This document shows, one piece after another, positions 16,068-25,078 of a DNA stretch of 64,000 bases. Numbering within the stretch: position 1 is the stretch's first letter; every line of letters starts with the position of its first letter. Position numbers and translations under genes: made by a program. The notes beneath the pieces are model-generated. The model was not told the origin of the DNA. It searched no databases and worked only from the letters and a program-made list of their open reading frames with translations. Origin of the DNA: LMUY01 sp965199165. Its GTDB lineage: Bacteria > Pseudomonadota > Alphaproteobacteria > Acetobacterales > Acetobacteraceae. The stretch covers positions 2,480,001 through 2,544,000 of the forward strand of contig OZ240681.1 of NCBI GenBank assembly GCA_965199165.1. Reading direction: 5' to 3'.

Positions 16068-17870
16068 TCAATGGTTGTGCCGCGACTCCCCGCGTGTCTC
16101 AACGATGTCGAGGTAGAGCGTCGCCGGCTCCAGGCACGCGCCGGTGCCCTGCTGGCCCACCATCGAGCGATAGATCTCCTCCCACGGTGTCTGGTTGTCC
16201 AGCGTGGGCGGCGTCCAGGCGGCGCGGCGGGCGGCGAGTTCCGCTTCCGGGATCAGCACGTCCACCTTGCGGGTGTTGAGGTCGATGCGGATCGGGTCGC
16301 CAGTCCGCAACAGCGCCAGCCCGCCGCCGACCGCGGCCTCCGGCGAGACGTTGAGGATGGACGGGCTGCCGCTGGTGCCGGACTGGCGGCCGTCCCCCAT
16401 GGTGGGCAGCGCATCGATGCCGCGCTTCAGCAGGGCGGCCGGCGGCTGCATGTTCACCACCTCCGCCCCGCCGGGATAGCCGATCGGGCCGCAGTTGCGG
16501 ATCACCAGCAGCGTGTGCTCGTCCACGCCGAGCGCCGGGTCCTCGATGCGGGCGTGGTAGTCCTCCGGGCCCTCGAACACCACCGCCTTGCCTTCGAACA
16601 CGTTGGGATGCGCCGGGTCGGACAGGAAGCGCTGGCGGAACGCCGGGTCGATGACGCTGGTCTTCATCACGGCAGAATCGAACAGGTTGCCGCTCATCAC
16701 CACGTAGCCCGCCGCAGGCTTCAGCGGCGCGTCGTAGCCGCGGATCACCTCGCGGTCCGGCGCTGCCACCGCCGCCAGGTCCTCCGCCAGGGTGCGGCCG
16801 GTCACCGTGCGTGCGTCGCCGTGCAGCTTGCCGGCCGCCAGCAGCTCGCGCAGCACGCCCGGCACGCCGCCCGCCCGGTGGAAGCCCTCGCCGAGGAAGC
16901 GCCCGGCGGGCTGGCAGTCCACCAGCAGCGGGATCGCCGCGCCCAGGCGCTGCCAGTCGTCCAGCGAGTGCTCCACGCCCATGTGCCGGGCGATGGCGAC
17001 CATGTGGATGGGGCAGTTGCTGCTGGCGCCGAGTGCGGCGGCCGCTACCACGACGTTCTCGAACGCCTGCCGCGTCATGATGTCGGAGGGGCGCAGGTTC
17101 TCGCCCACCATGGCCACGATCCGCCGCCCGGTCTCATACGCCATCCACGACCGCTCACGATAAGGCGCAGGGATGGCGGCGCAGCCGGGCAGCGACATGC
17201 CCAGCGCCTCGGCCAGGCTGTTCATGCTGGTGGCAGTGCCCATGGTGTTGCAGTGGCCGGGGGAGGGGGCCGAGCTCGCCACCATGTCCATGAACTGGGC
17301 GTAGTCGATCTCGCCCTCGGCCAGCAGGCGGCGTGCCTCCCACACGATGGTGCCGGAGCCGGAGAGCCGGCCCTTCCACCAGCCATCCAGCATGGGCCCG
17401 CCGGACAGCACGATGGCAGGGATGTTCACGGTGGCGGCGCCCATCAGGCAGGCCGGCGTGGTCTTGTCGCACCCGGTGGTCAGCACCACCCCGTCCAGCG
17501 GGTAGCCGTGCAGGACCTCCACCAGGCCCAGATAGGCCAGGTTGCGGTCCAACGCCGCGGTGGGGCGCTTCCCCGTCTCCTGGATCGGGTGCATCGGGAA
17601 TTCCATCGGGATGCCCCCGGCGTCACGGATGCCGTCGCGCGTGCGCTTGGCCAGCTCGATGTGGTGGCGGTTGCAAGGGGACAGGTCGTTGCCGGTCTGC
17701 GCGATGCCGATGATCGGCTTGCCGCCTTGCAGCTCCTCCCGGGTGATGCCGTAGTTCATGTAGCGCTCGATGTAGAGCGCGGTCATGCCGGGATCATGCG
17801 GGTCATCGAACCAGCGGCGGCTGCGCAGGCGGCGGGCGGCCCCGTTTGCGTGCCCATCGGACTGGCCCAT
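16068..17870 (-). CDS. IlvD/Edd family sugar-acid dehydratase (L-arabinonate dehydratase-like)
   Basis: A 600-aa iron-sulfur dehydratase. Cys66 (LSPCNRHH), Cys134 (TTGCDKTTPAC) and Cys207 (GHCNTMG) fall exactly 7 residues after the [2Fe-2S] ligands Cys59/127/200 that I recall for Rhizobium L-arabinonate dehydratase. The VLSGGPMLDGWWKG and TMGDGRQSGTSGSPSIL motifs are also typical of the sugar-acid branch. It converts a pentonate or hexonate to the 2-keto-3-deoxy acid, the substrate of the SDR encoded downstream. A GAGGGAG site 7 bases before the ATG at 17870 fixes the start within a longer open frame. The stop overlaps the TTG alternative start of the unknown gene. Confidence 0.92.
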   Translation of the reverse strand: MGQSDGHANGAARRLRSRRWFDDPHDPGMTALYIERYMNYGITREELQGGKPIIGIAQTGNDLSPCNRHHIELAKRTRDGIRDAGGIPMEFPMHPIQETGKRPTAALDRNLAYLGLVEVLHGYPLDGVVLTTGCDKTTPACLMGAATVNIPAIVLSGGPMLDGWWKGRLSGSGTIVWEARRLLAEGEIDYAQFMDMVASSAPSPGHCNTMGTATSMNSLAEALGMSLPGCAAIPAPYRERSWMAYETGRRIVAMVGENLRPSDIMTRQAFENVVVAAAALGASSNCPIHMVAIARHMGVEHSLDDWQRLGAAIPLLVDCQPAGRFLGEGFHRAGGVPGVLRELLAAGKLHGDARTVTGRTLAEDLAAVAAPDREVIRGYDAPLKPAAGYVVMSGNLFDSAVMKTSVIDPAFRQRFLSDPAHPNVFEGKAVVFEGPEDYHARIEDPALGVDEHTLLVIRNCGPIGYPGGAEVVNMQPPAALLKRGIDALPTMGDGRQSGTSGSPSILNVSPEAAVGGGLALLRTGDPIRIDLNTRKVDVLIPEAELAARRAAWTPPTLDNQTPWEEIYRSMVGQQGTGACLEPATLYLDIVETRGESRHNH

Positions 17871-17925
17871 CACAACGCTCCCTCGCATTCCCTTGCCGCG
17901 ACCCTGTGCGCCGGTCGGCAGGGTG

Positions 17926-18543
17926 TCAACGCTCCGGCGGTTCCTCGGGCCAGACAAGGCGTGGGCTGGCCAGGGGGCGCAGCACGACGTCATCGTAGAC
18001 GTCGCGCAATGCGATGGTACACCCAAGCCCAGGCACAGTAAGGGTCACGTCCAGGTCACCCTTGTGGCGGACGTGCTGCCAACTCCCGTCACCGCCGCGC
18101 TGCCACACCCCGACGTCGATCCGTTCCGGCTCGAGTATCATGATGGTGTCGAGGCTGGGGACTGCCCGATACTCGTCTAACTTCATGAATTGGTCGACGT
18201 GCTCCGTAGAACGCGACAGGACCTCCACAACCAGCTTCGGCTGGTCCGACTTGCTTGCAGCCCGGTCGAACGGAGGGCAGTAGACCGCCAGGTCCGGTCG
18301 GCGCAGCGTCGCCGGACCGGTCACAAACCCGATGTCGGCGCTGAACACCTTGCATTTGCTTGACCGTGCGTGGAGTTGGCGCCGCAGCGCGAAGGCCAGG
18401 TTCCCGACGACGAGATCATGGGCAAAGCTTGCGCCCGTCATCGCCATCGGGCGACCGTCGACCAACTCGCAACGGATATCCTGGACGGCTTGCCAGTCCA
18501 GGAAGGCATCGACCGTCATGCGCCGGGCTGCGATCTCGCTCAT
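17926..18543 (-). CDS. Uma2 family (DUF820) restriction-endonuclease-fold protein
   Basis: A 205-aa protein of the Uma2 family, which has a PD-(D/E)xK nuclease-like core. Visible markers are the N-terminal YT/MTVDAFLDW region, CELVDGRPMAM with a conserved Glu, the RRPDLAVY strand with the catalytic Asp, and KLVVEVLSRST with the catalytic Glu. Family members are abundant in cyanobacteria and found sporadically elsewhere; their biological substrate is not established. Codon bias is weaker than in flanking genes, so recent acquisition is possible. It lies 55 bases upstream of the IlvD-type dehydratase on the same strand but has no obvious link to sugar metabolism. Confidence 0.88.
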   Translation of the reverse strand: MSEIAARRMTVDAFLDWQAVQDIRCELVDGRPMAMTGASFAHDLVVGNLAFALRRQLHARSSKCKVFSADIGFVTGPATLRRPDLAVYCPPFDRAASKSDQPKLVVEVLSRSTEHVDQFMKLDEYRAVPSLDTIMILEPERIDVGVWQRGGDGSWQHVRHKGDLDVTLTVPGLGCTIALRDVYDDVVLRPLASPRLVWPEEPPER

Positions 18544-18607
18544 GGCGGCATCCTAGCGCCGGTCGCGCCCGGCTGCGAGCGTTCGGAGGCCAATCGGCGA
18601 TGGAAGG

Positions 18608-19609
18608 TCAGTCATCCTCCGGCCGGACCACGTTCTGCGGGGCGTTGCCGAGCGCCGCCGCCATGGTCTCGGCCGATTTGACGCGGATGTCCCACTCGGC
18701 CTCCGGCGTCCAGAAGGCGGAATGCGGGGTCACGATCAGGCGTCCGTCGAGCGCCGGGTCGCGATCGCGATAGGCGCGCAGCAGGGAGGGCACCGGCTCA
18801 ACCGGCGGCTCCACCGGCATCACGTCCAGCCCGGCGGCCGCGAGGTGGCCGGAGCGCAGCGCCGCCTCCAGCGCATCGAAGTCCATCGTCGGCCCCCGTG
18901 CGGTGTTCACCACCACCGCACCGGGCGGCAGCATCGCGAATTGCGCGGCGCCCAGCATGCCGGCGGTGCTGCGGGTCAGCGGCACGTGGACCGACAGGAT
19001 GTTGGACTGCGCCAGCAGCGCCTCCAGCGTCGGGGCGCGCCCCACGCCCAAGGCAAGCTCGCTGCCGTTGGGCAGCTTGGGGTCGTAGAACACCACGCGG
19101 AAGCCCAGCGCCTTGGCCCGCAACGCCACCGCCGTGCCGATGCGGCCCAGCCCGAGGACGCCGAACACCTGGTTGCTGTAGCGGCGGATCGCCGGGTCGC
19201 GGATCACGGACCAGTCGGCCGCCCCGCTGCGCTGCCGTTCGTGGTGGTGGATAAGCCCGCGGCACAGTGTCACCGCCAGCGCGATGGCGTGGTCGGCGAC
19301 CTCCGTCGTGCCGTAATCCGGCACGTTGCAGATGGTGACGCCGTGCCGGGCGGCGGCTGCGCGGTCCAGCCGGTCGTAGCCCACGCCCATCCGCACCACT
19401 GCCCGCAAACGAGGGAAGCGGGCGAAATCGGCGGCACCCATCCAGAAGCGGAAGATCATCAGCCCGTCCGCCGTCTGGCACTCCTCGTCCGTCAGGTCCG
19501 CCAGCGATCCCGCATCGCCCATCACCACGGTGGTGCCCGGCCCGAAGATGCGGCGCTCCTCCGCGTCGTCGGGATACATCCGCTCGGGGTAGAGCACCGT
19601 CGTCACCAT
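18608..19609 (-). CDS. D-isomer-specific 2-hydroxyacid dehydrogenase (CtBP-like)
   Basis: A 333-aa NAD(P)-dependent dehydrogenase. The Rossmann motif GVLGLGRIGTA is near residue 150, the conserved Arg sits in VVNTARGP near 235, and the catalytic His in IVTPHSAFW near 293. Sequence around YGTTEVADHAIAL fits the C-terminal-binding-protein-like group. It would interconvert a 2-keto acid and a D-2-hydroxyacid in the cytoplasm. It diverges from the TPP-enzyme gene across a 104-base gap and follows no co-directional partner closely (64 bases to the Uma2 gene). A role in hydroxyacid turnover with the local sugar-acid enzymes is plausible but not shown. Confidence 0.9.
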   Translation of the reverse strand: MVTTVLYPERMYPDDAEERRIFGPGTTVVMGDAGSLADLTDEECQTADGLMIFRFWMGAADFARFPRLRAVVRMGVGYDRLDRAAAARHGVTICNVPDYGTTEVADHAIALAVTLCRGLIHHHERQRSGAADWSVIRDPAIRRYSNQVFGVLGLGRIGTAVALRAKALGFRVVFYDPKLPNGSELALGVGRAPTLEALLAQSNILSVHVPLTRSTAGMLGAAQFAMLPPGAVVVNTARGPTMDFDALEAALRSGHLAAAGLDVMPVEPPVEPVPSLLRAYRDRDPALDGRLIVTPHSAFWTPEAEWDIRVKSAETMAAALGNAPQNVVRPEDD

Positions 19610-19713
19610 TTGCCTCGCCTCTCGCCTGCTGGGGCGATCCTGCGCACCGGGCGGGGCTGGCGCAACCCGGCCCGGGGAGGCAGGCTGGCGCCAAAGGACG
19701 GGAGAACGCCACG

Positions 19714-21249
19714 ATGAACGGTGCGGAAAGTCTGGTGCAAACCCTGCTGGACTGCGGTGTGGATACGGTGTTCGCCAACCCGGGCACGTCCGAGATGCAC
19801 TTCGTCGCCGCGCTGGACCGCATCCCCGGCATGCGCTGCGTGCTCGGCCTGTTTGAAGGCGTGGTGACCGGGGCGGCCGATGGCTATGCCCGCATGGCCG
19901 ACAAGCCGGCCGCCACGCTGCTGCATTGCGGCCCCGGCCTGGCGAACGGCCTGGCCAACCTGCACAACGCCCGCCGCGCCAGGGTGCCGATGGTCAACAT
20001 CGTGGGCGACCAGGCGACCTTCCACCGGCCGTTGGACGCGCCGCTCACCGCAGATACCGAGGGCTGGGCCCGCCCGGTCTCCGGCTGGACGCGCACCGCC
20101 AGCCACGCGGCGAGCGTCGGCGCGGACGCGGCGCAGGCGGTGCAGGCGGCGCTGACGCCGCCGGGCCAGATCGCCACGCTCATCCTGCCATCCGACACCA
20201 GCTGGGACGAGGGCGGCGTGATCGCGGCCCGGTTGCCCGCGCCGGCGGCCGCCCTGCCGGATGCGGGTGGGATCGACGCGGTGGCGCGGGTGCTGCGCTC
20301 CGGCGAGCCGACGATGCTGATCATGTCCGGCCGGGCGTTGCGGGCGGATCCGCTCGCCATCGCAGGCGGCATCTGCGCGGCCACGGGCGCCCGGATGCTG
20401 GCGCAGACCTCCAACACCCGCATGGAGCGCGGCGCCGGGCGTGTCTCGATCGAGCGCGTGCCCTACCCGGTGGACCTCGCCGTCAAGGCGCTCGCCGGGC
20501 TGAAGCACATCGTGCTGGTGGGTGCGGTGGCGCCGGTCGGCTTCTTCGCCTATCCGGGCAAGCCGGGGCGCATGTATCCGGAAGACTGCACCGTCCACGT
20601 GCTGGCGCGCCCGGACCAGGACGGCCCGGCGGCCCTGACCGCGCTGGCCGAGGCGCTCGGTGCGACCCGTGCGTCGGCGCCGGCTGTCGAACGCTCCGGG
20701 CGGGCCAGCGGCGCCGTCACGTCGGAGGCCATGGCGCAGACCTTGTGCGCGCTCATGCCGGAGGGCGCTATCGTGGTGGACGAGAGCGTGACCTTCGGCC
20801 GCGGGCTGTTCCCGCTGACCCGGCGCGCGCCACCGCATGACTGGCTGCAACTGACTGGCGGCGCGATCGGCGACGGGCTGCCGCTCTCCACGGGGGCAGC
20901 CGTCGGGGCGCCAGGCCGCCGGGTGATCACGCTGCAGGCGGATGGGTCGGCGATGTACACGGTGCAGGCGCTGTGGACGCAGGCGCGCGAAAAGCTGGAC
21001 GTGACGACGGTGATCCTGTCGAACCGCAAATACGCCATCCTGCTGGGCGAACTGGCCGGCGTCGGTGCCAACCCGGGGCGCACGGCGCTGGACATGCTGG
21101 ACATCGGCAACCCGGACCTGGACTGGCGGCAGATCGGCCGGGGCTTGGGTGTGGAGGCCGCCCGGGCCGAGACGATCGACGAGTTCGGCGACCTGCTCGA
21201 TGCCGCGAACCGGCGCAGCGGGCCATTCCTGATCGAGTTGATGACCTAA
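19714..21249 (+). CDS. Acetolactate synthase large-subunit-like TPP enzyme
   Basis: A 511-aa thiamine diphosphate enzyme in which three domains are visible. The PYR domain starts MNGAESLVQTLLDCG and contains the catalytic Glu in GLFEGVVTGAADGYARM (about 50). A central domain follows, and then the PP domain with LTGGAIGDGLPLSTGAAVG and the cofactor-binding ADGSAMYT ... SNRKY motif near 410-432. It is shorter than biosynthetic IlvB (about 570 aa), and no small regulatory subunit gene is adjacent. This form is common in alphaproteobacteria and often annotated as acetolactate synthase or benzoylformate decarboxylase-like; the true substrate is unknown. A GGACGGGAGA stretch precedes the ATG. Confidence 0.85.
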   Translation: MNGAESLVQTLLDCGVDTVFANPGTSEMHFVAALDRIPGMRCVLGLFEGVVTGAADGYARMADKPAATLLHCGPGLANGLANLHNARRARVPMVNIVGDQATFHRPLDAPLTADTEGWARPVSGWTRTASHAASVGADAAQAVQAALTPPGQIATLILPSDTSWDEGGVIAARLPAPAAALPDAGGIDAVARVLRSGEPTMLIMSGRALRADPLAIAGGICAATGARMLAQTSNTRMERGAGRVSIERVPYPVDLAVKALAGLKHIVLVGAVAPVGFFAYPGKPGRMYPEDCTVHVLARPDQDGPAALTALAEALGATRASAPAVERSGRASGAVTSEAMAQTLCALMPEGAIVVDESVTFGRGLFPLTRRAPPHDWLQLTGGAIGDGLPLSTGAAVGAPGRRVITLQADGSAMYTVQALWTQAREKLDVTTVILSNRKYAILLGELAGVGANPGRTALDMLDIGNPDLDWRQIGRGLGVEAARAETIDEFGDLLDAANRRSGPFLIELMT

Positions 21250-21315
21250 AAGCCTGTTGCAACAAACGCAATTAGTCTCTATTTTGATACCAGCTTCTGG
21301 TTCATTGGGTGTCGA

Positions 21316-21621
21316 ATGGCAGCCTTGGTGCGTTCTTCCTCAAGTCTCACCCATCTGGAACGCTTGCGGCTGTCGAACATCCTCGGTCGCTTGGCCTCCC
21401 CATTCGAAGGCGAGAGAGCCGCAGCGGCGTTGCTGGCGAGCGCCTTCGTCGAACGGCATGGGCTGACATGGTTCGATGTCACGCTCGGCACTCCGTCCGC
21501 AGAGCCTGACCGCACAGCCCCGATGCGGCAGGATCGCCGGACTGGCCGGGGCAGGGGCTGGTGCGGCTACTGCCGGCGGCGTTCCACGCAACCCGGTGGG
21601 GTCGTGAGCCGCGTGGCCTAG
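21316..21621 (+). CDS. Small hypothetical protein, possible gene remnant
   Basis: The frame gives 101 aa. Residues about 14-55 (HLERLRLSNILGRLASPFEG, then AAALLASAFVERHGLTWFDV) read like a helical domain common in small phage- or plasmid-type alphaproteobacterial proteins. The last 40 residues are Arg/Gly-rich and look non-native, as if the original C-terminus has been lost. The start of the stretch (21250-21320) is unusually AT-rich for this window. No ribosome site stands out. It could be a decayed gene rather than an expressed one; the remainder of the 450-base gap around it holds nothing else that can be supported. Confidence 0.4.
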   Translation: MAALVRSSSSLTHLERLRLSNILGRLASPFEGERAAAALLASAFVERHGLTWFDVTLGTPSAEPDRTAPMRQDRRTGRGRGWCGYCRRRSTQPGGVVSRVA

Positions 21622-21700
21622 CATCGGCGCCGACGCCGCATGGAGGTTGCCAACCACGAAATCTGGCGCGAACCTGCGCTGCACCGTGGAGGCTCGCGCC

Positions 21701-23299
21701 GTGAAGCGTCGTCAATTCATCACCTTCGCGGCAGCTGCCTCATCCTCGGCCCTCGCGCGGCCGAACGTGGCACGGGCGCAGGGTCAAGCGGGTGCGCCAT
21801 CCGTGCTGAAATTCGTGCCGCAGTCGGACCTGACCTTGCTCGACCCGGTGTTCAACACGGCACTCGTGACCCGCAACCACGGCATGATGGTCTACGACCA
21901 GCTGTACGGGTTGGACAGCAGCTACACCGCCCAGCCACAACTCGTGGCCGGGCACGTGGTCGAGGATGACGGGCACACCTGGCGCATCACCCTGCGCGAT
22001 GGCCCGACCTTCCACGACGGCACGCCGATCTTGGCCCGGGACGCGATCGCCAGCATCGACCGCTGGACCAAGGCCGACGTGCTTGGCCAGAACATCCGCG
22101 CCATCACCGATGAGATGGTTCCGGTCTCCGATCGCGTCTTCCTCGTCAAGCTGAAGAGGCCGTTTCCGCTTTTCGCCACCGCGCTTGCCAAACCATCGTC
22201 CTATTGCCCGGTCATGCCGGAGCGTCTGGCCAAGAACCCACCGTCGTTCCAGGTGACGGACATCGTCGGCAGCGGGCCCTTTCGGTGGGTGCCGGGCGAA
22301 CGCATGGTCGGCTCGCTTGCCGTCTATGAGCGGTTCGCCGGCTATACCCCGCGCAACGAGCCCGTGAGCTTCCTGGCAGGTGGCAAGGTCGCCCGGGTCG
22401 ACCGGGTCGAGTGGCACACCATCCCCGATGCCGCCACAGCGGCGGCCGCCCTGCAGCAGGGCGAGGTGGATTGGTGGGAGCAGCCGACGGCCGATCTGCT
22501 GCCCTTGTTGAGAAAGGCCCGCAACGTGTCGGTGCAGGTGAAGGACAAGGCGGGGTTGATGGGCATGATCCGCCTCAACCACCTGCAACCGCCGTTCGAC
22601 AACCCGGCCATCCGCCGTGCCTTCCTGCCGGCCATCAACCAGACCGACTACATGACGGCAGTGATGGGCGACGACCGCTCGCTCTGGAACGACCGCTGCG
22701 GCTTCTTCCTGCCGGGCAGTCCGCTCGCGACCGAGGCTGGGCTGGAGACGATGGCCGGCGCACCGGACTACGACAAGGTCAAGCGCAACCTCCAGGCGGC
22801 CGGCTACAAGGGCGAGAAGGTGGTGCTGGTGGTGCCGACGGACCTCTCCGCACTGAACGCCATGAGCGAGATCGCAGGTGACATGTTCCGCCGGTGCGGC
22901 ATCGAGCTGGATTACCAGGCGACCGACTGGGGCTCGGCCGCGACCCGGGTGATGACCAACCGGGACGGGCTGGACAAGGGCGGCTGGAGTGCCTGGTGCA
23001 ACTACATCCCCGGTATCATCGCGCTGAACCCGGCGACCCAGTCCTATGTGCGAGGACCCGGCAAGGCCGGGACGTCCGGCTGGCCCGACCTCCCGAAGAT
23101 CGAGGCGCTGCGGGACCAGTTCCTCGCCGCCAACACCTTCGAAGACCAGAAGCACCTGACGGAGCAGATCCAGCTCCAAGCCTTCCAGGACATCCCCTAT
23201 TTGCCGACCGGCGCCTACAACCCGCCCACCGCGTTCCGCAGCAACGTCACGGGGGTGATCGAGGGTTTCCCGCTGTTCTATAATCTGCAGAAATCCTAA
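21701..23299 (+). CDS. ABC transporter substrate-binding protein (peptide/nickel/opine family 5)
   Basis: A 532-aa periplasmic binding protein of the DppA/OppA class (SBP_bac_5). The export signal KRRQFITFAAAASSSALARP ends in an ARA cleavage site; the RRxFI pattern suggests the Tat route, though Sec is possible. The core has the typical LTLLDPVF, ITLRDGPTFHDGTP, AFLPAINQTDYM and IPYLPTGAY stretches. The GTG at 21701 is chosen because GGAGG lies 8 bases upstream and the signal peptide begins there. No permease or ATPase genes are adjacent, so it must work with subunits encoded elsewhere. The next gene, 35 bases on, is an amidase-like enzyme, suggesting the ligand could be an amide or peptide. 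Confidence 0.9.
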   Translation: MKRRQFITFAAAASSSALARPNVARAQGQAGAPSVLKFVPQSDLTLLDPVFNTALVTRNHGMMVYDQLYGLDSSYTAQPQLVAGHVVEDDGHTWRITLRDGPTFHDGTPILARDAIASIDRWTKADVLGQNIRAITDEMVPVSDRVFLVKLKRPFPLFATALAKPSSYCPVMPERLAKNPPSFQVTDIVGSGPFRWVPGERMVGSLAVYERFAGYTPRNEPVSFLAGGKVARVDRVEWHTIPDAATAAAALQQGEVDWWEQPTADLLPLLRKARNVSVQVKDKAGLMGMIRLNHLQPPFDNPAIRRAFLPAINQTDYMTAVMGDDRSLWNDRCGFFLPGSPLATEAGLETMAGAPDYDKVKRNLQAAGYKGEKVVLVVPTDLSALNAMSEIAGDMFRRCGIELDYQATDWGSAATRVMTNRDGLDKGGWSAWCNYIPGIIALNPATQSYVRGPGKAGTSGWPDLPKIEALRDQFLAANTFEDQKHLTEQIQLQAFQDIPYLPTGAYNPPTAFRSNVTGVIEGFPLFYNLQKS

Positions 23300-23334
23300 T
23301 CCGGTTCGGCCCAGACCAGCGAGACGAACGCCCA

Positions 23335-25014
23335 ATGCCGCTGTACGACGATCCCACTGCCCGGCCGGACAGCACCGTCAATGTCGGGCCTCGCTTCGTG
23401 TATCCCACGGCAGGGGACCATCATTGGCAGGAGATGCGCCCCTTCGAGGCACCGCGCGGTGACCCGGCGTGGCACGAGGTCCATGTCTACACGGACGCCA
23501 TGTCCTACGCACCCGGGGACACCGTGTGTTTCCATGGCAGCACCAATGCCCCGGCATGGGCGGTCCTGGTCACGCGCGACGGGCTGAGCCCGGCGGTCGT
23601 CCACCAGGTGCAGGATTTGCCCGGCCGGGCGACCCCCATGCCGGCCAATGCCTACGAAGCCGGGTGTGACTGGCCCGTGCTCCATCGCTGGACGTTGCCG
23701 GACGACCTGCCGTCCGGCTTCTACCTGGTCGAGTCCAGCGTGCCGCGGCGGCAGGGCGGTCGCTTCGTGCAGCATCATTTCTTCGTCGTCCGCCCATCGC
23801 TGGCGCCGCATCCGGGCCGGCTGCTGCATGTGCTGCCAACCTGTACCTACACGGCCTACAACGATTGGGGCGGTGCGAACCATTACGGCGGAAGCCATGG
23901 CCCGACGGGCAACGAGATGTCACCGCGGCTGAGCCTGCGGCGGCCCTGGACCCGTGGCCTGGTGAAGCTGCCTGACAACGCCCCGCGGATTTGCGCCACG
24001 CTGCCCGAACCGATGATGCCGCTGCGCTACGACTTCAAGGAATGGTCCTACGCCAACGGGTTCAGCTACTACTATGCTGCAACCGGCTGGGCGCAGTACG
24101 ATCGCCATTTCGTCGTCTGGGCTGAGCGGGAGGGCTACTTGCTCGACACGATCACCCAAGCCGACCTGCATCTGCAGCCGGAACTCCTGGACGGGTATTC
24201 CGGCGTGGTGATCGTCGGCCACGACGAGTACTGGACGCGCGAGATGCGTCTGGCGGTCGAGAGCTACGTGGACCGCGGTGGCCGGCTGGCGCGGTTCGGC
24301 GCGAACTTCACCTGGCAAATCCGCCTGGAAGACGAGGGGCGGCGCCAGGTGTGCTACAAGAGCAATGCACACCGCGCCGACCCGGTCCGGGAAACCGGGG
24401 CGCTGACCCAGCTTACGACCGCCTGGGAGGATCGTCATGTCCGCTGGCCCGGCGCCACGACCGTCGGCGTGAACGGGTTGGGCGGGACGTATGCGAATTG
24501 GGGCCGCTTCACCCCGCGTGGGAGCCGGGGCTTCACCGTCTACCGGCCGGAGCACTGGGCCTTCGCCGGAACGGATTTGAGCTACGGCGACGTCTTCGGC
24601 GCAGAAGCGCGGATCTTCGGATACGAGGTCGATGGCGTCGATTACACCTTCCGCGGCGGCCTACCGTTCCCGACCGGCGATGATGGCACGCCCGACTCAG
24701 TCGAAATCCTCGCGATGGCTCCCGCCGTCATGGGGGAGGCGCCGCTGGAGAGCTACACGCTGCGCGCCTATGTCGGCGCGCATGACTGGTACGAGAAGGC
24801 CGACATGGTCTATGGCCGGACCGACCAGGAGGCATTGGCCAAGTCGTACCACGGCTCGGGCATGATGGTACACATGCGCCGCGGTGCAGGCGAGGTGCTC
24901 ACGGCCGCAACGTGCGAGTGGGTCATGGGACTGAAGCGGAACTGCGCCTACACGCAGCAGATCACCCGGACCGTCCTGGACCGCTGGAAGGCCGGCGGCC
25001 TGCCCACGAAATAA
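23335..25014 (+). CDS. N,N-dimethylformamidase large-subunit-like protein
   Basis: A 559-aa protein resembling the catalytic beta subunit of N,N-dimethylformamidase. Markers are YTAYNDWGGANHYGG from Tyr172, YDFKEWSYANGFSYYYAATGWAQYD, and the VGHDEYWTREMR segment with His296-Asp-Glu-Tyr-Trp. A long C-terminal half contains GANFTWQIR and FGYEVDGVDY. Characterised DMFase is a mononuclear-iron amidohydrolase with Tyr/Tyr/Glu ligands and a small alpha subunit; no alpha subunit gene is visible here. At 559 aa it is shorter than the roughly 760-aa DMFase beta chain, so it is a related but distinct enzyme whose substrate is unknown. No signal peptide is seen. Probably co-transcribed with the binding protein. 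Confidence 0.82.
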   Translation: MPLYDDPTARPDSTVNVGPRFVYPTAGDHHWQEMRPFEAPRGDPAWHEVHVYTDAMSYAPGDTVCFHGSTNAPAWAVLVTRDGLSPAVVHQVQDLPGRATPMPANAYEAGCDWPVLHRWTLPDDLPSGFYLVESSVPRRQGGRFVQHHFFVVRPSLAPHPGRLLHVLPTCTYTAYNDWGGANHYGGSHGPTGNEMSPRLSLRRPWTRGLVKLPDNAPRICATLPEPMMPLRYDFKEWSYANGFSYYYAATGWAQYDRHFVVWAEREGYLLDTITQADLHLQPELLDGYSGVVIVGHDEYWTREMRLAVESYVDRGGRLARFGANFTWQIRLEDEGRRQVCYKSNAHRADPVRETGALTQLTTAWEDRHVRWPGATTVGVNGLGGTYANWGRFTPRGSRGFTVYRPEHWAFAGTDLSYGDVFGAEARIFGYEVDGVDYTFRGGLPFPTGDDGTPDSVEILAMAPAVMGEAPLESYTLRAYVGAHDWYEKADMVYGRTDQEALAKSYHGSGMMVHMRRGAGEVLTAATCEWVMGLKRNCAYTQQITRTVLDRWKAGGLPTK

Positions 25015-25049
25015 CAGCCTGCCGAAGCCTGGCCTCCGAATAATCGCGC

Positions 25050-25078
25050 TGGACACCGCCCGATCCCGGTCCTAGAAC
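25050..25078 (+). promoter_or_regulatory. Putative promoter of the rplK operon and its leader
   Basis: TGGACA at 25050-25055 and TAGAAC at 25073-25078 are 17 bases apart. The expected start near 25085 leaves a leader of about 90 bases before rplK, where an L1-binding control site would be expected; I did not resolve one. The promoter begins only 36 bases after the amidase stop, so the ribosomal operon does not depend on it. Confidence 0.6.

Noticed and set aside
21257..21466. A 69-codon plus-strand frame starting MQQTQLVSILI in the gap after the TPP-enzyme gene.
   Set aside because: No codon bias, no ribosome site and Trp/Cys/Arg-rich composition; the frame at 21316 is the only one with protein-like character.
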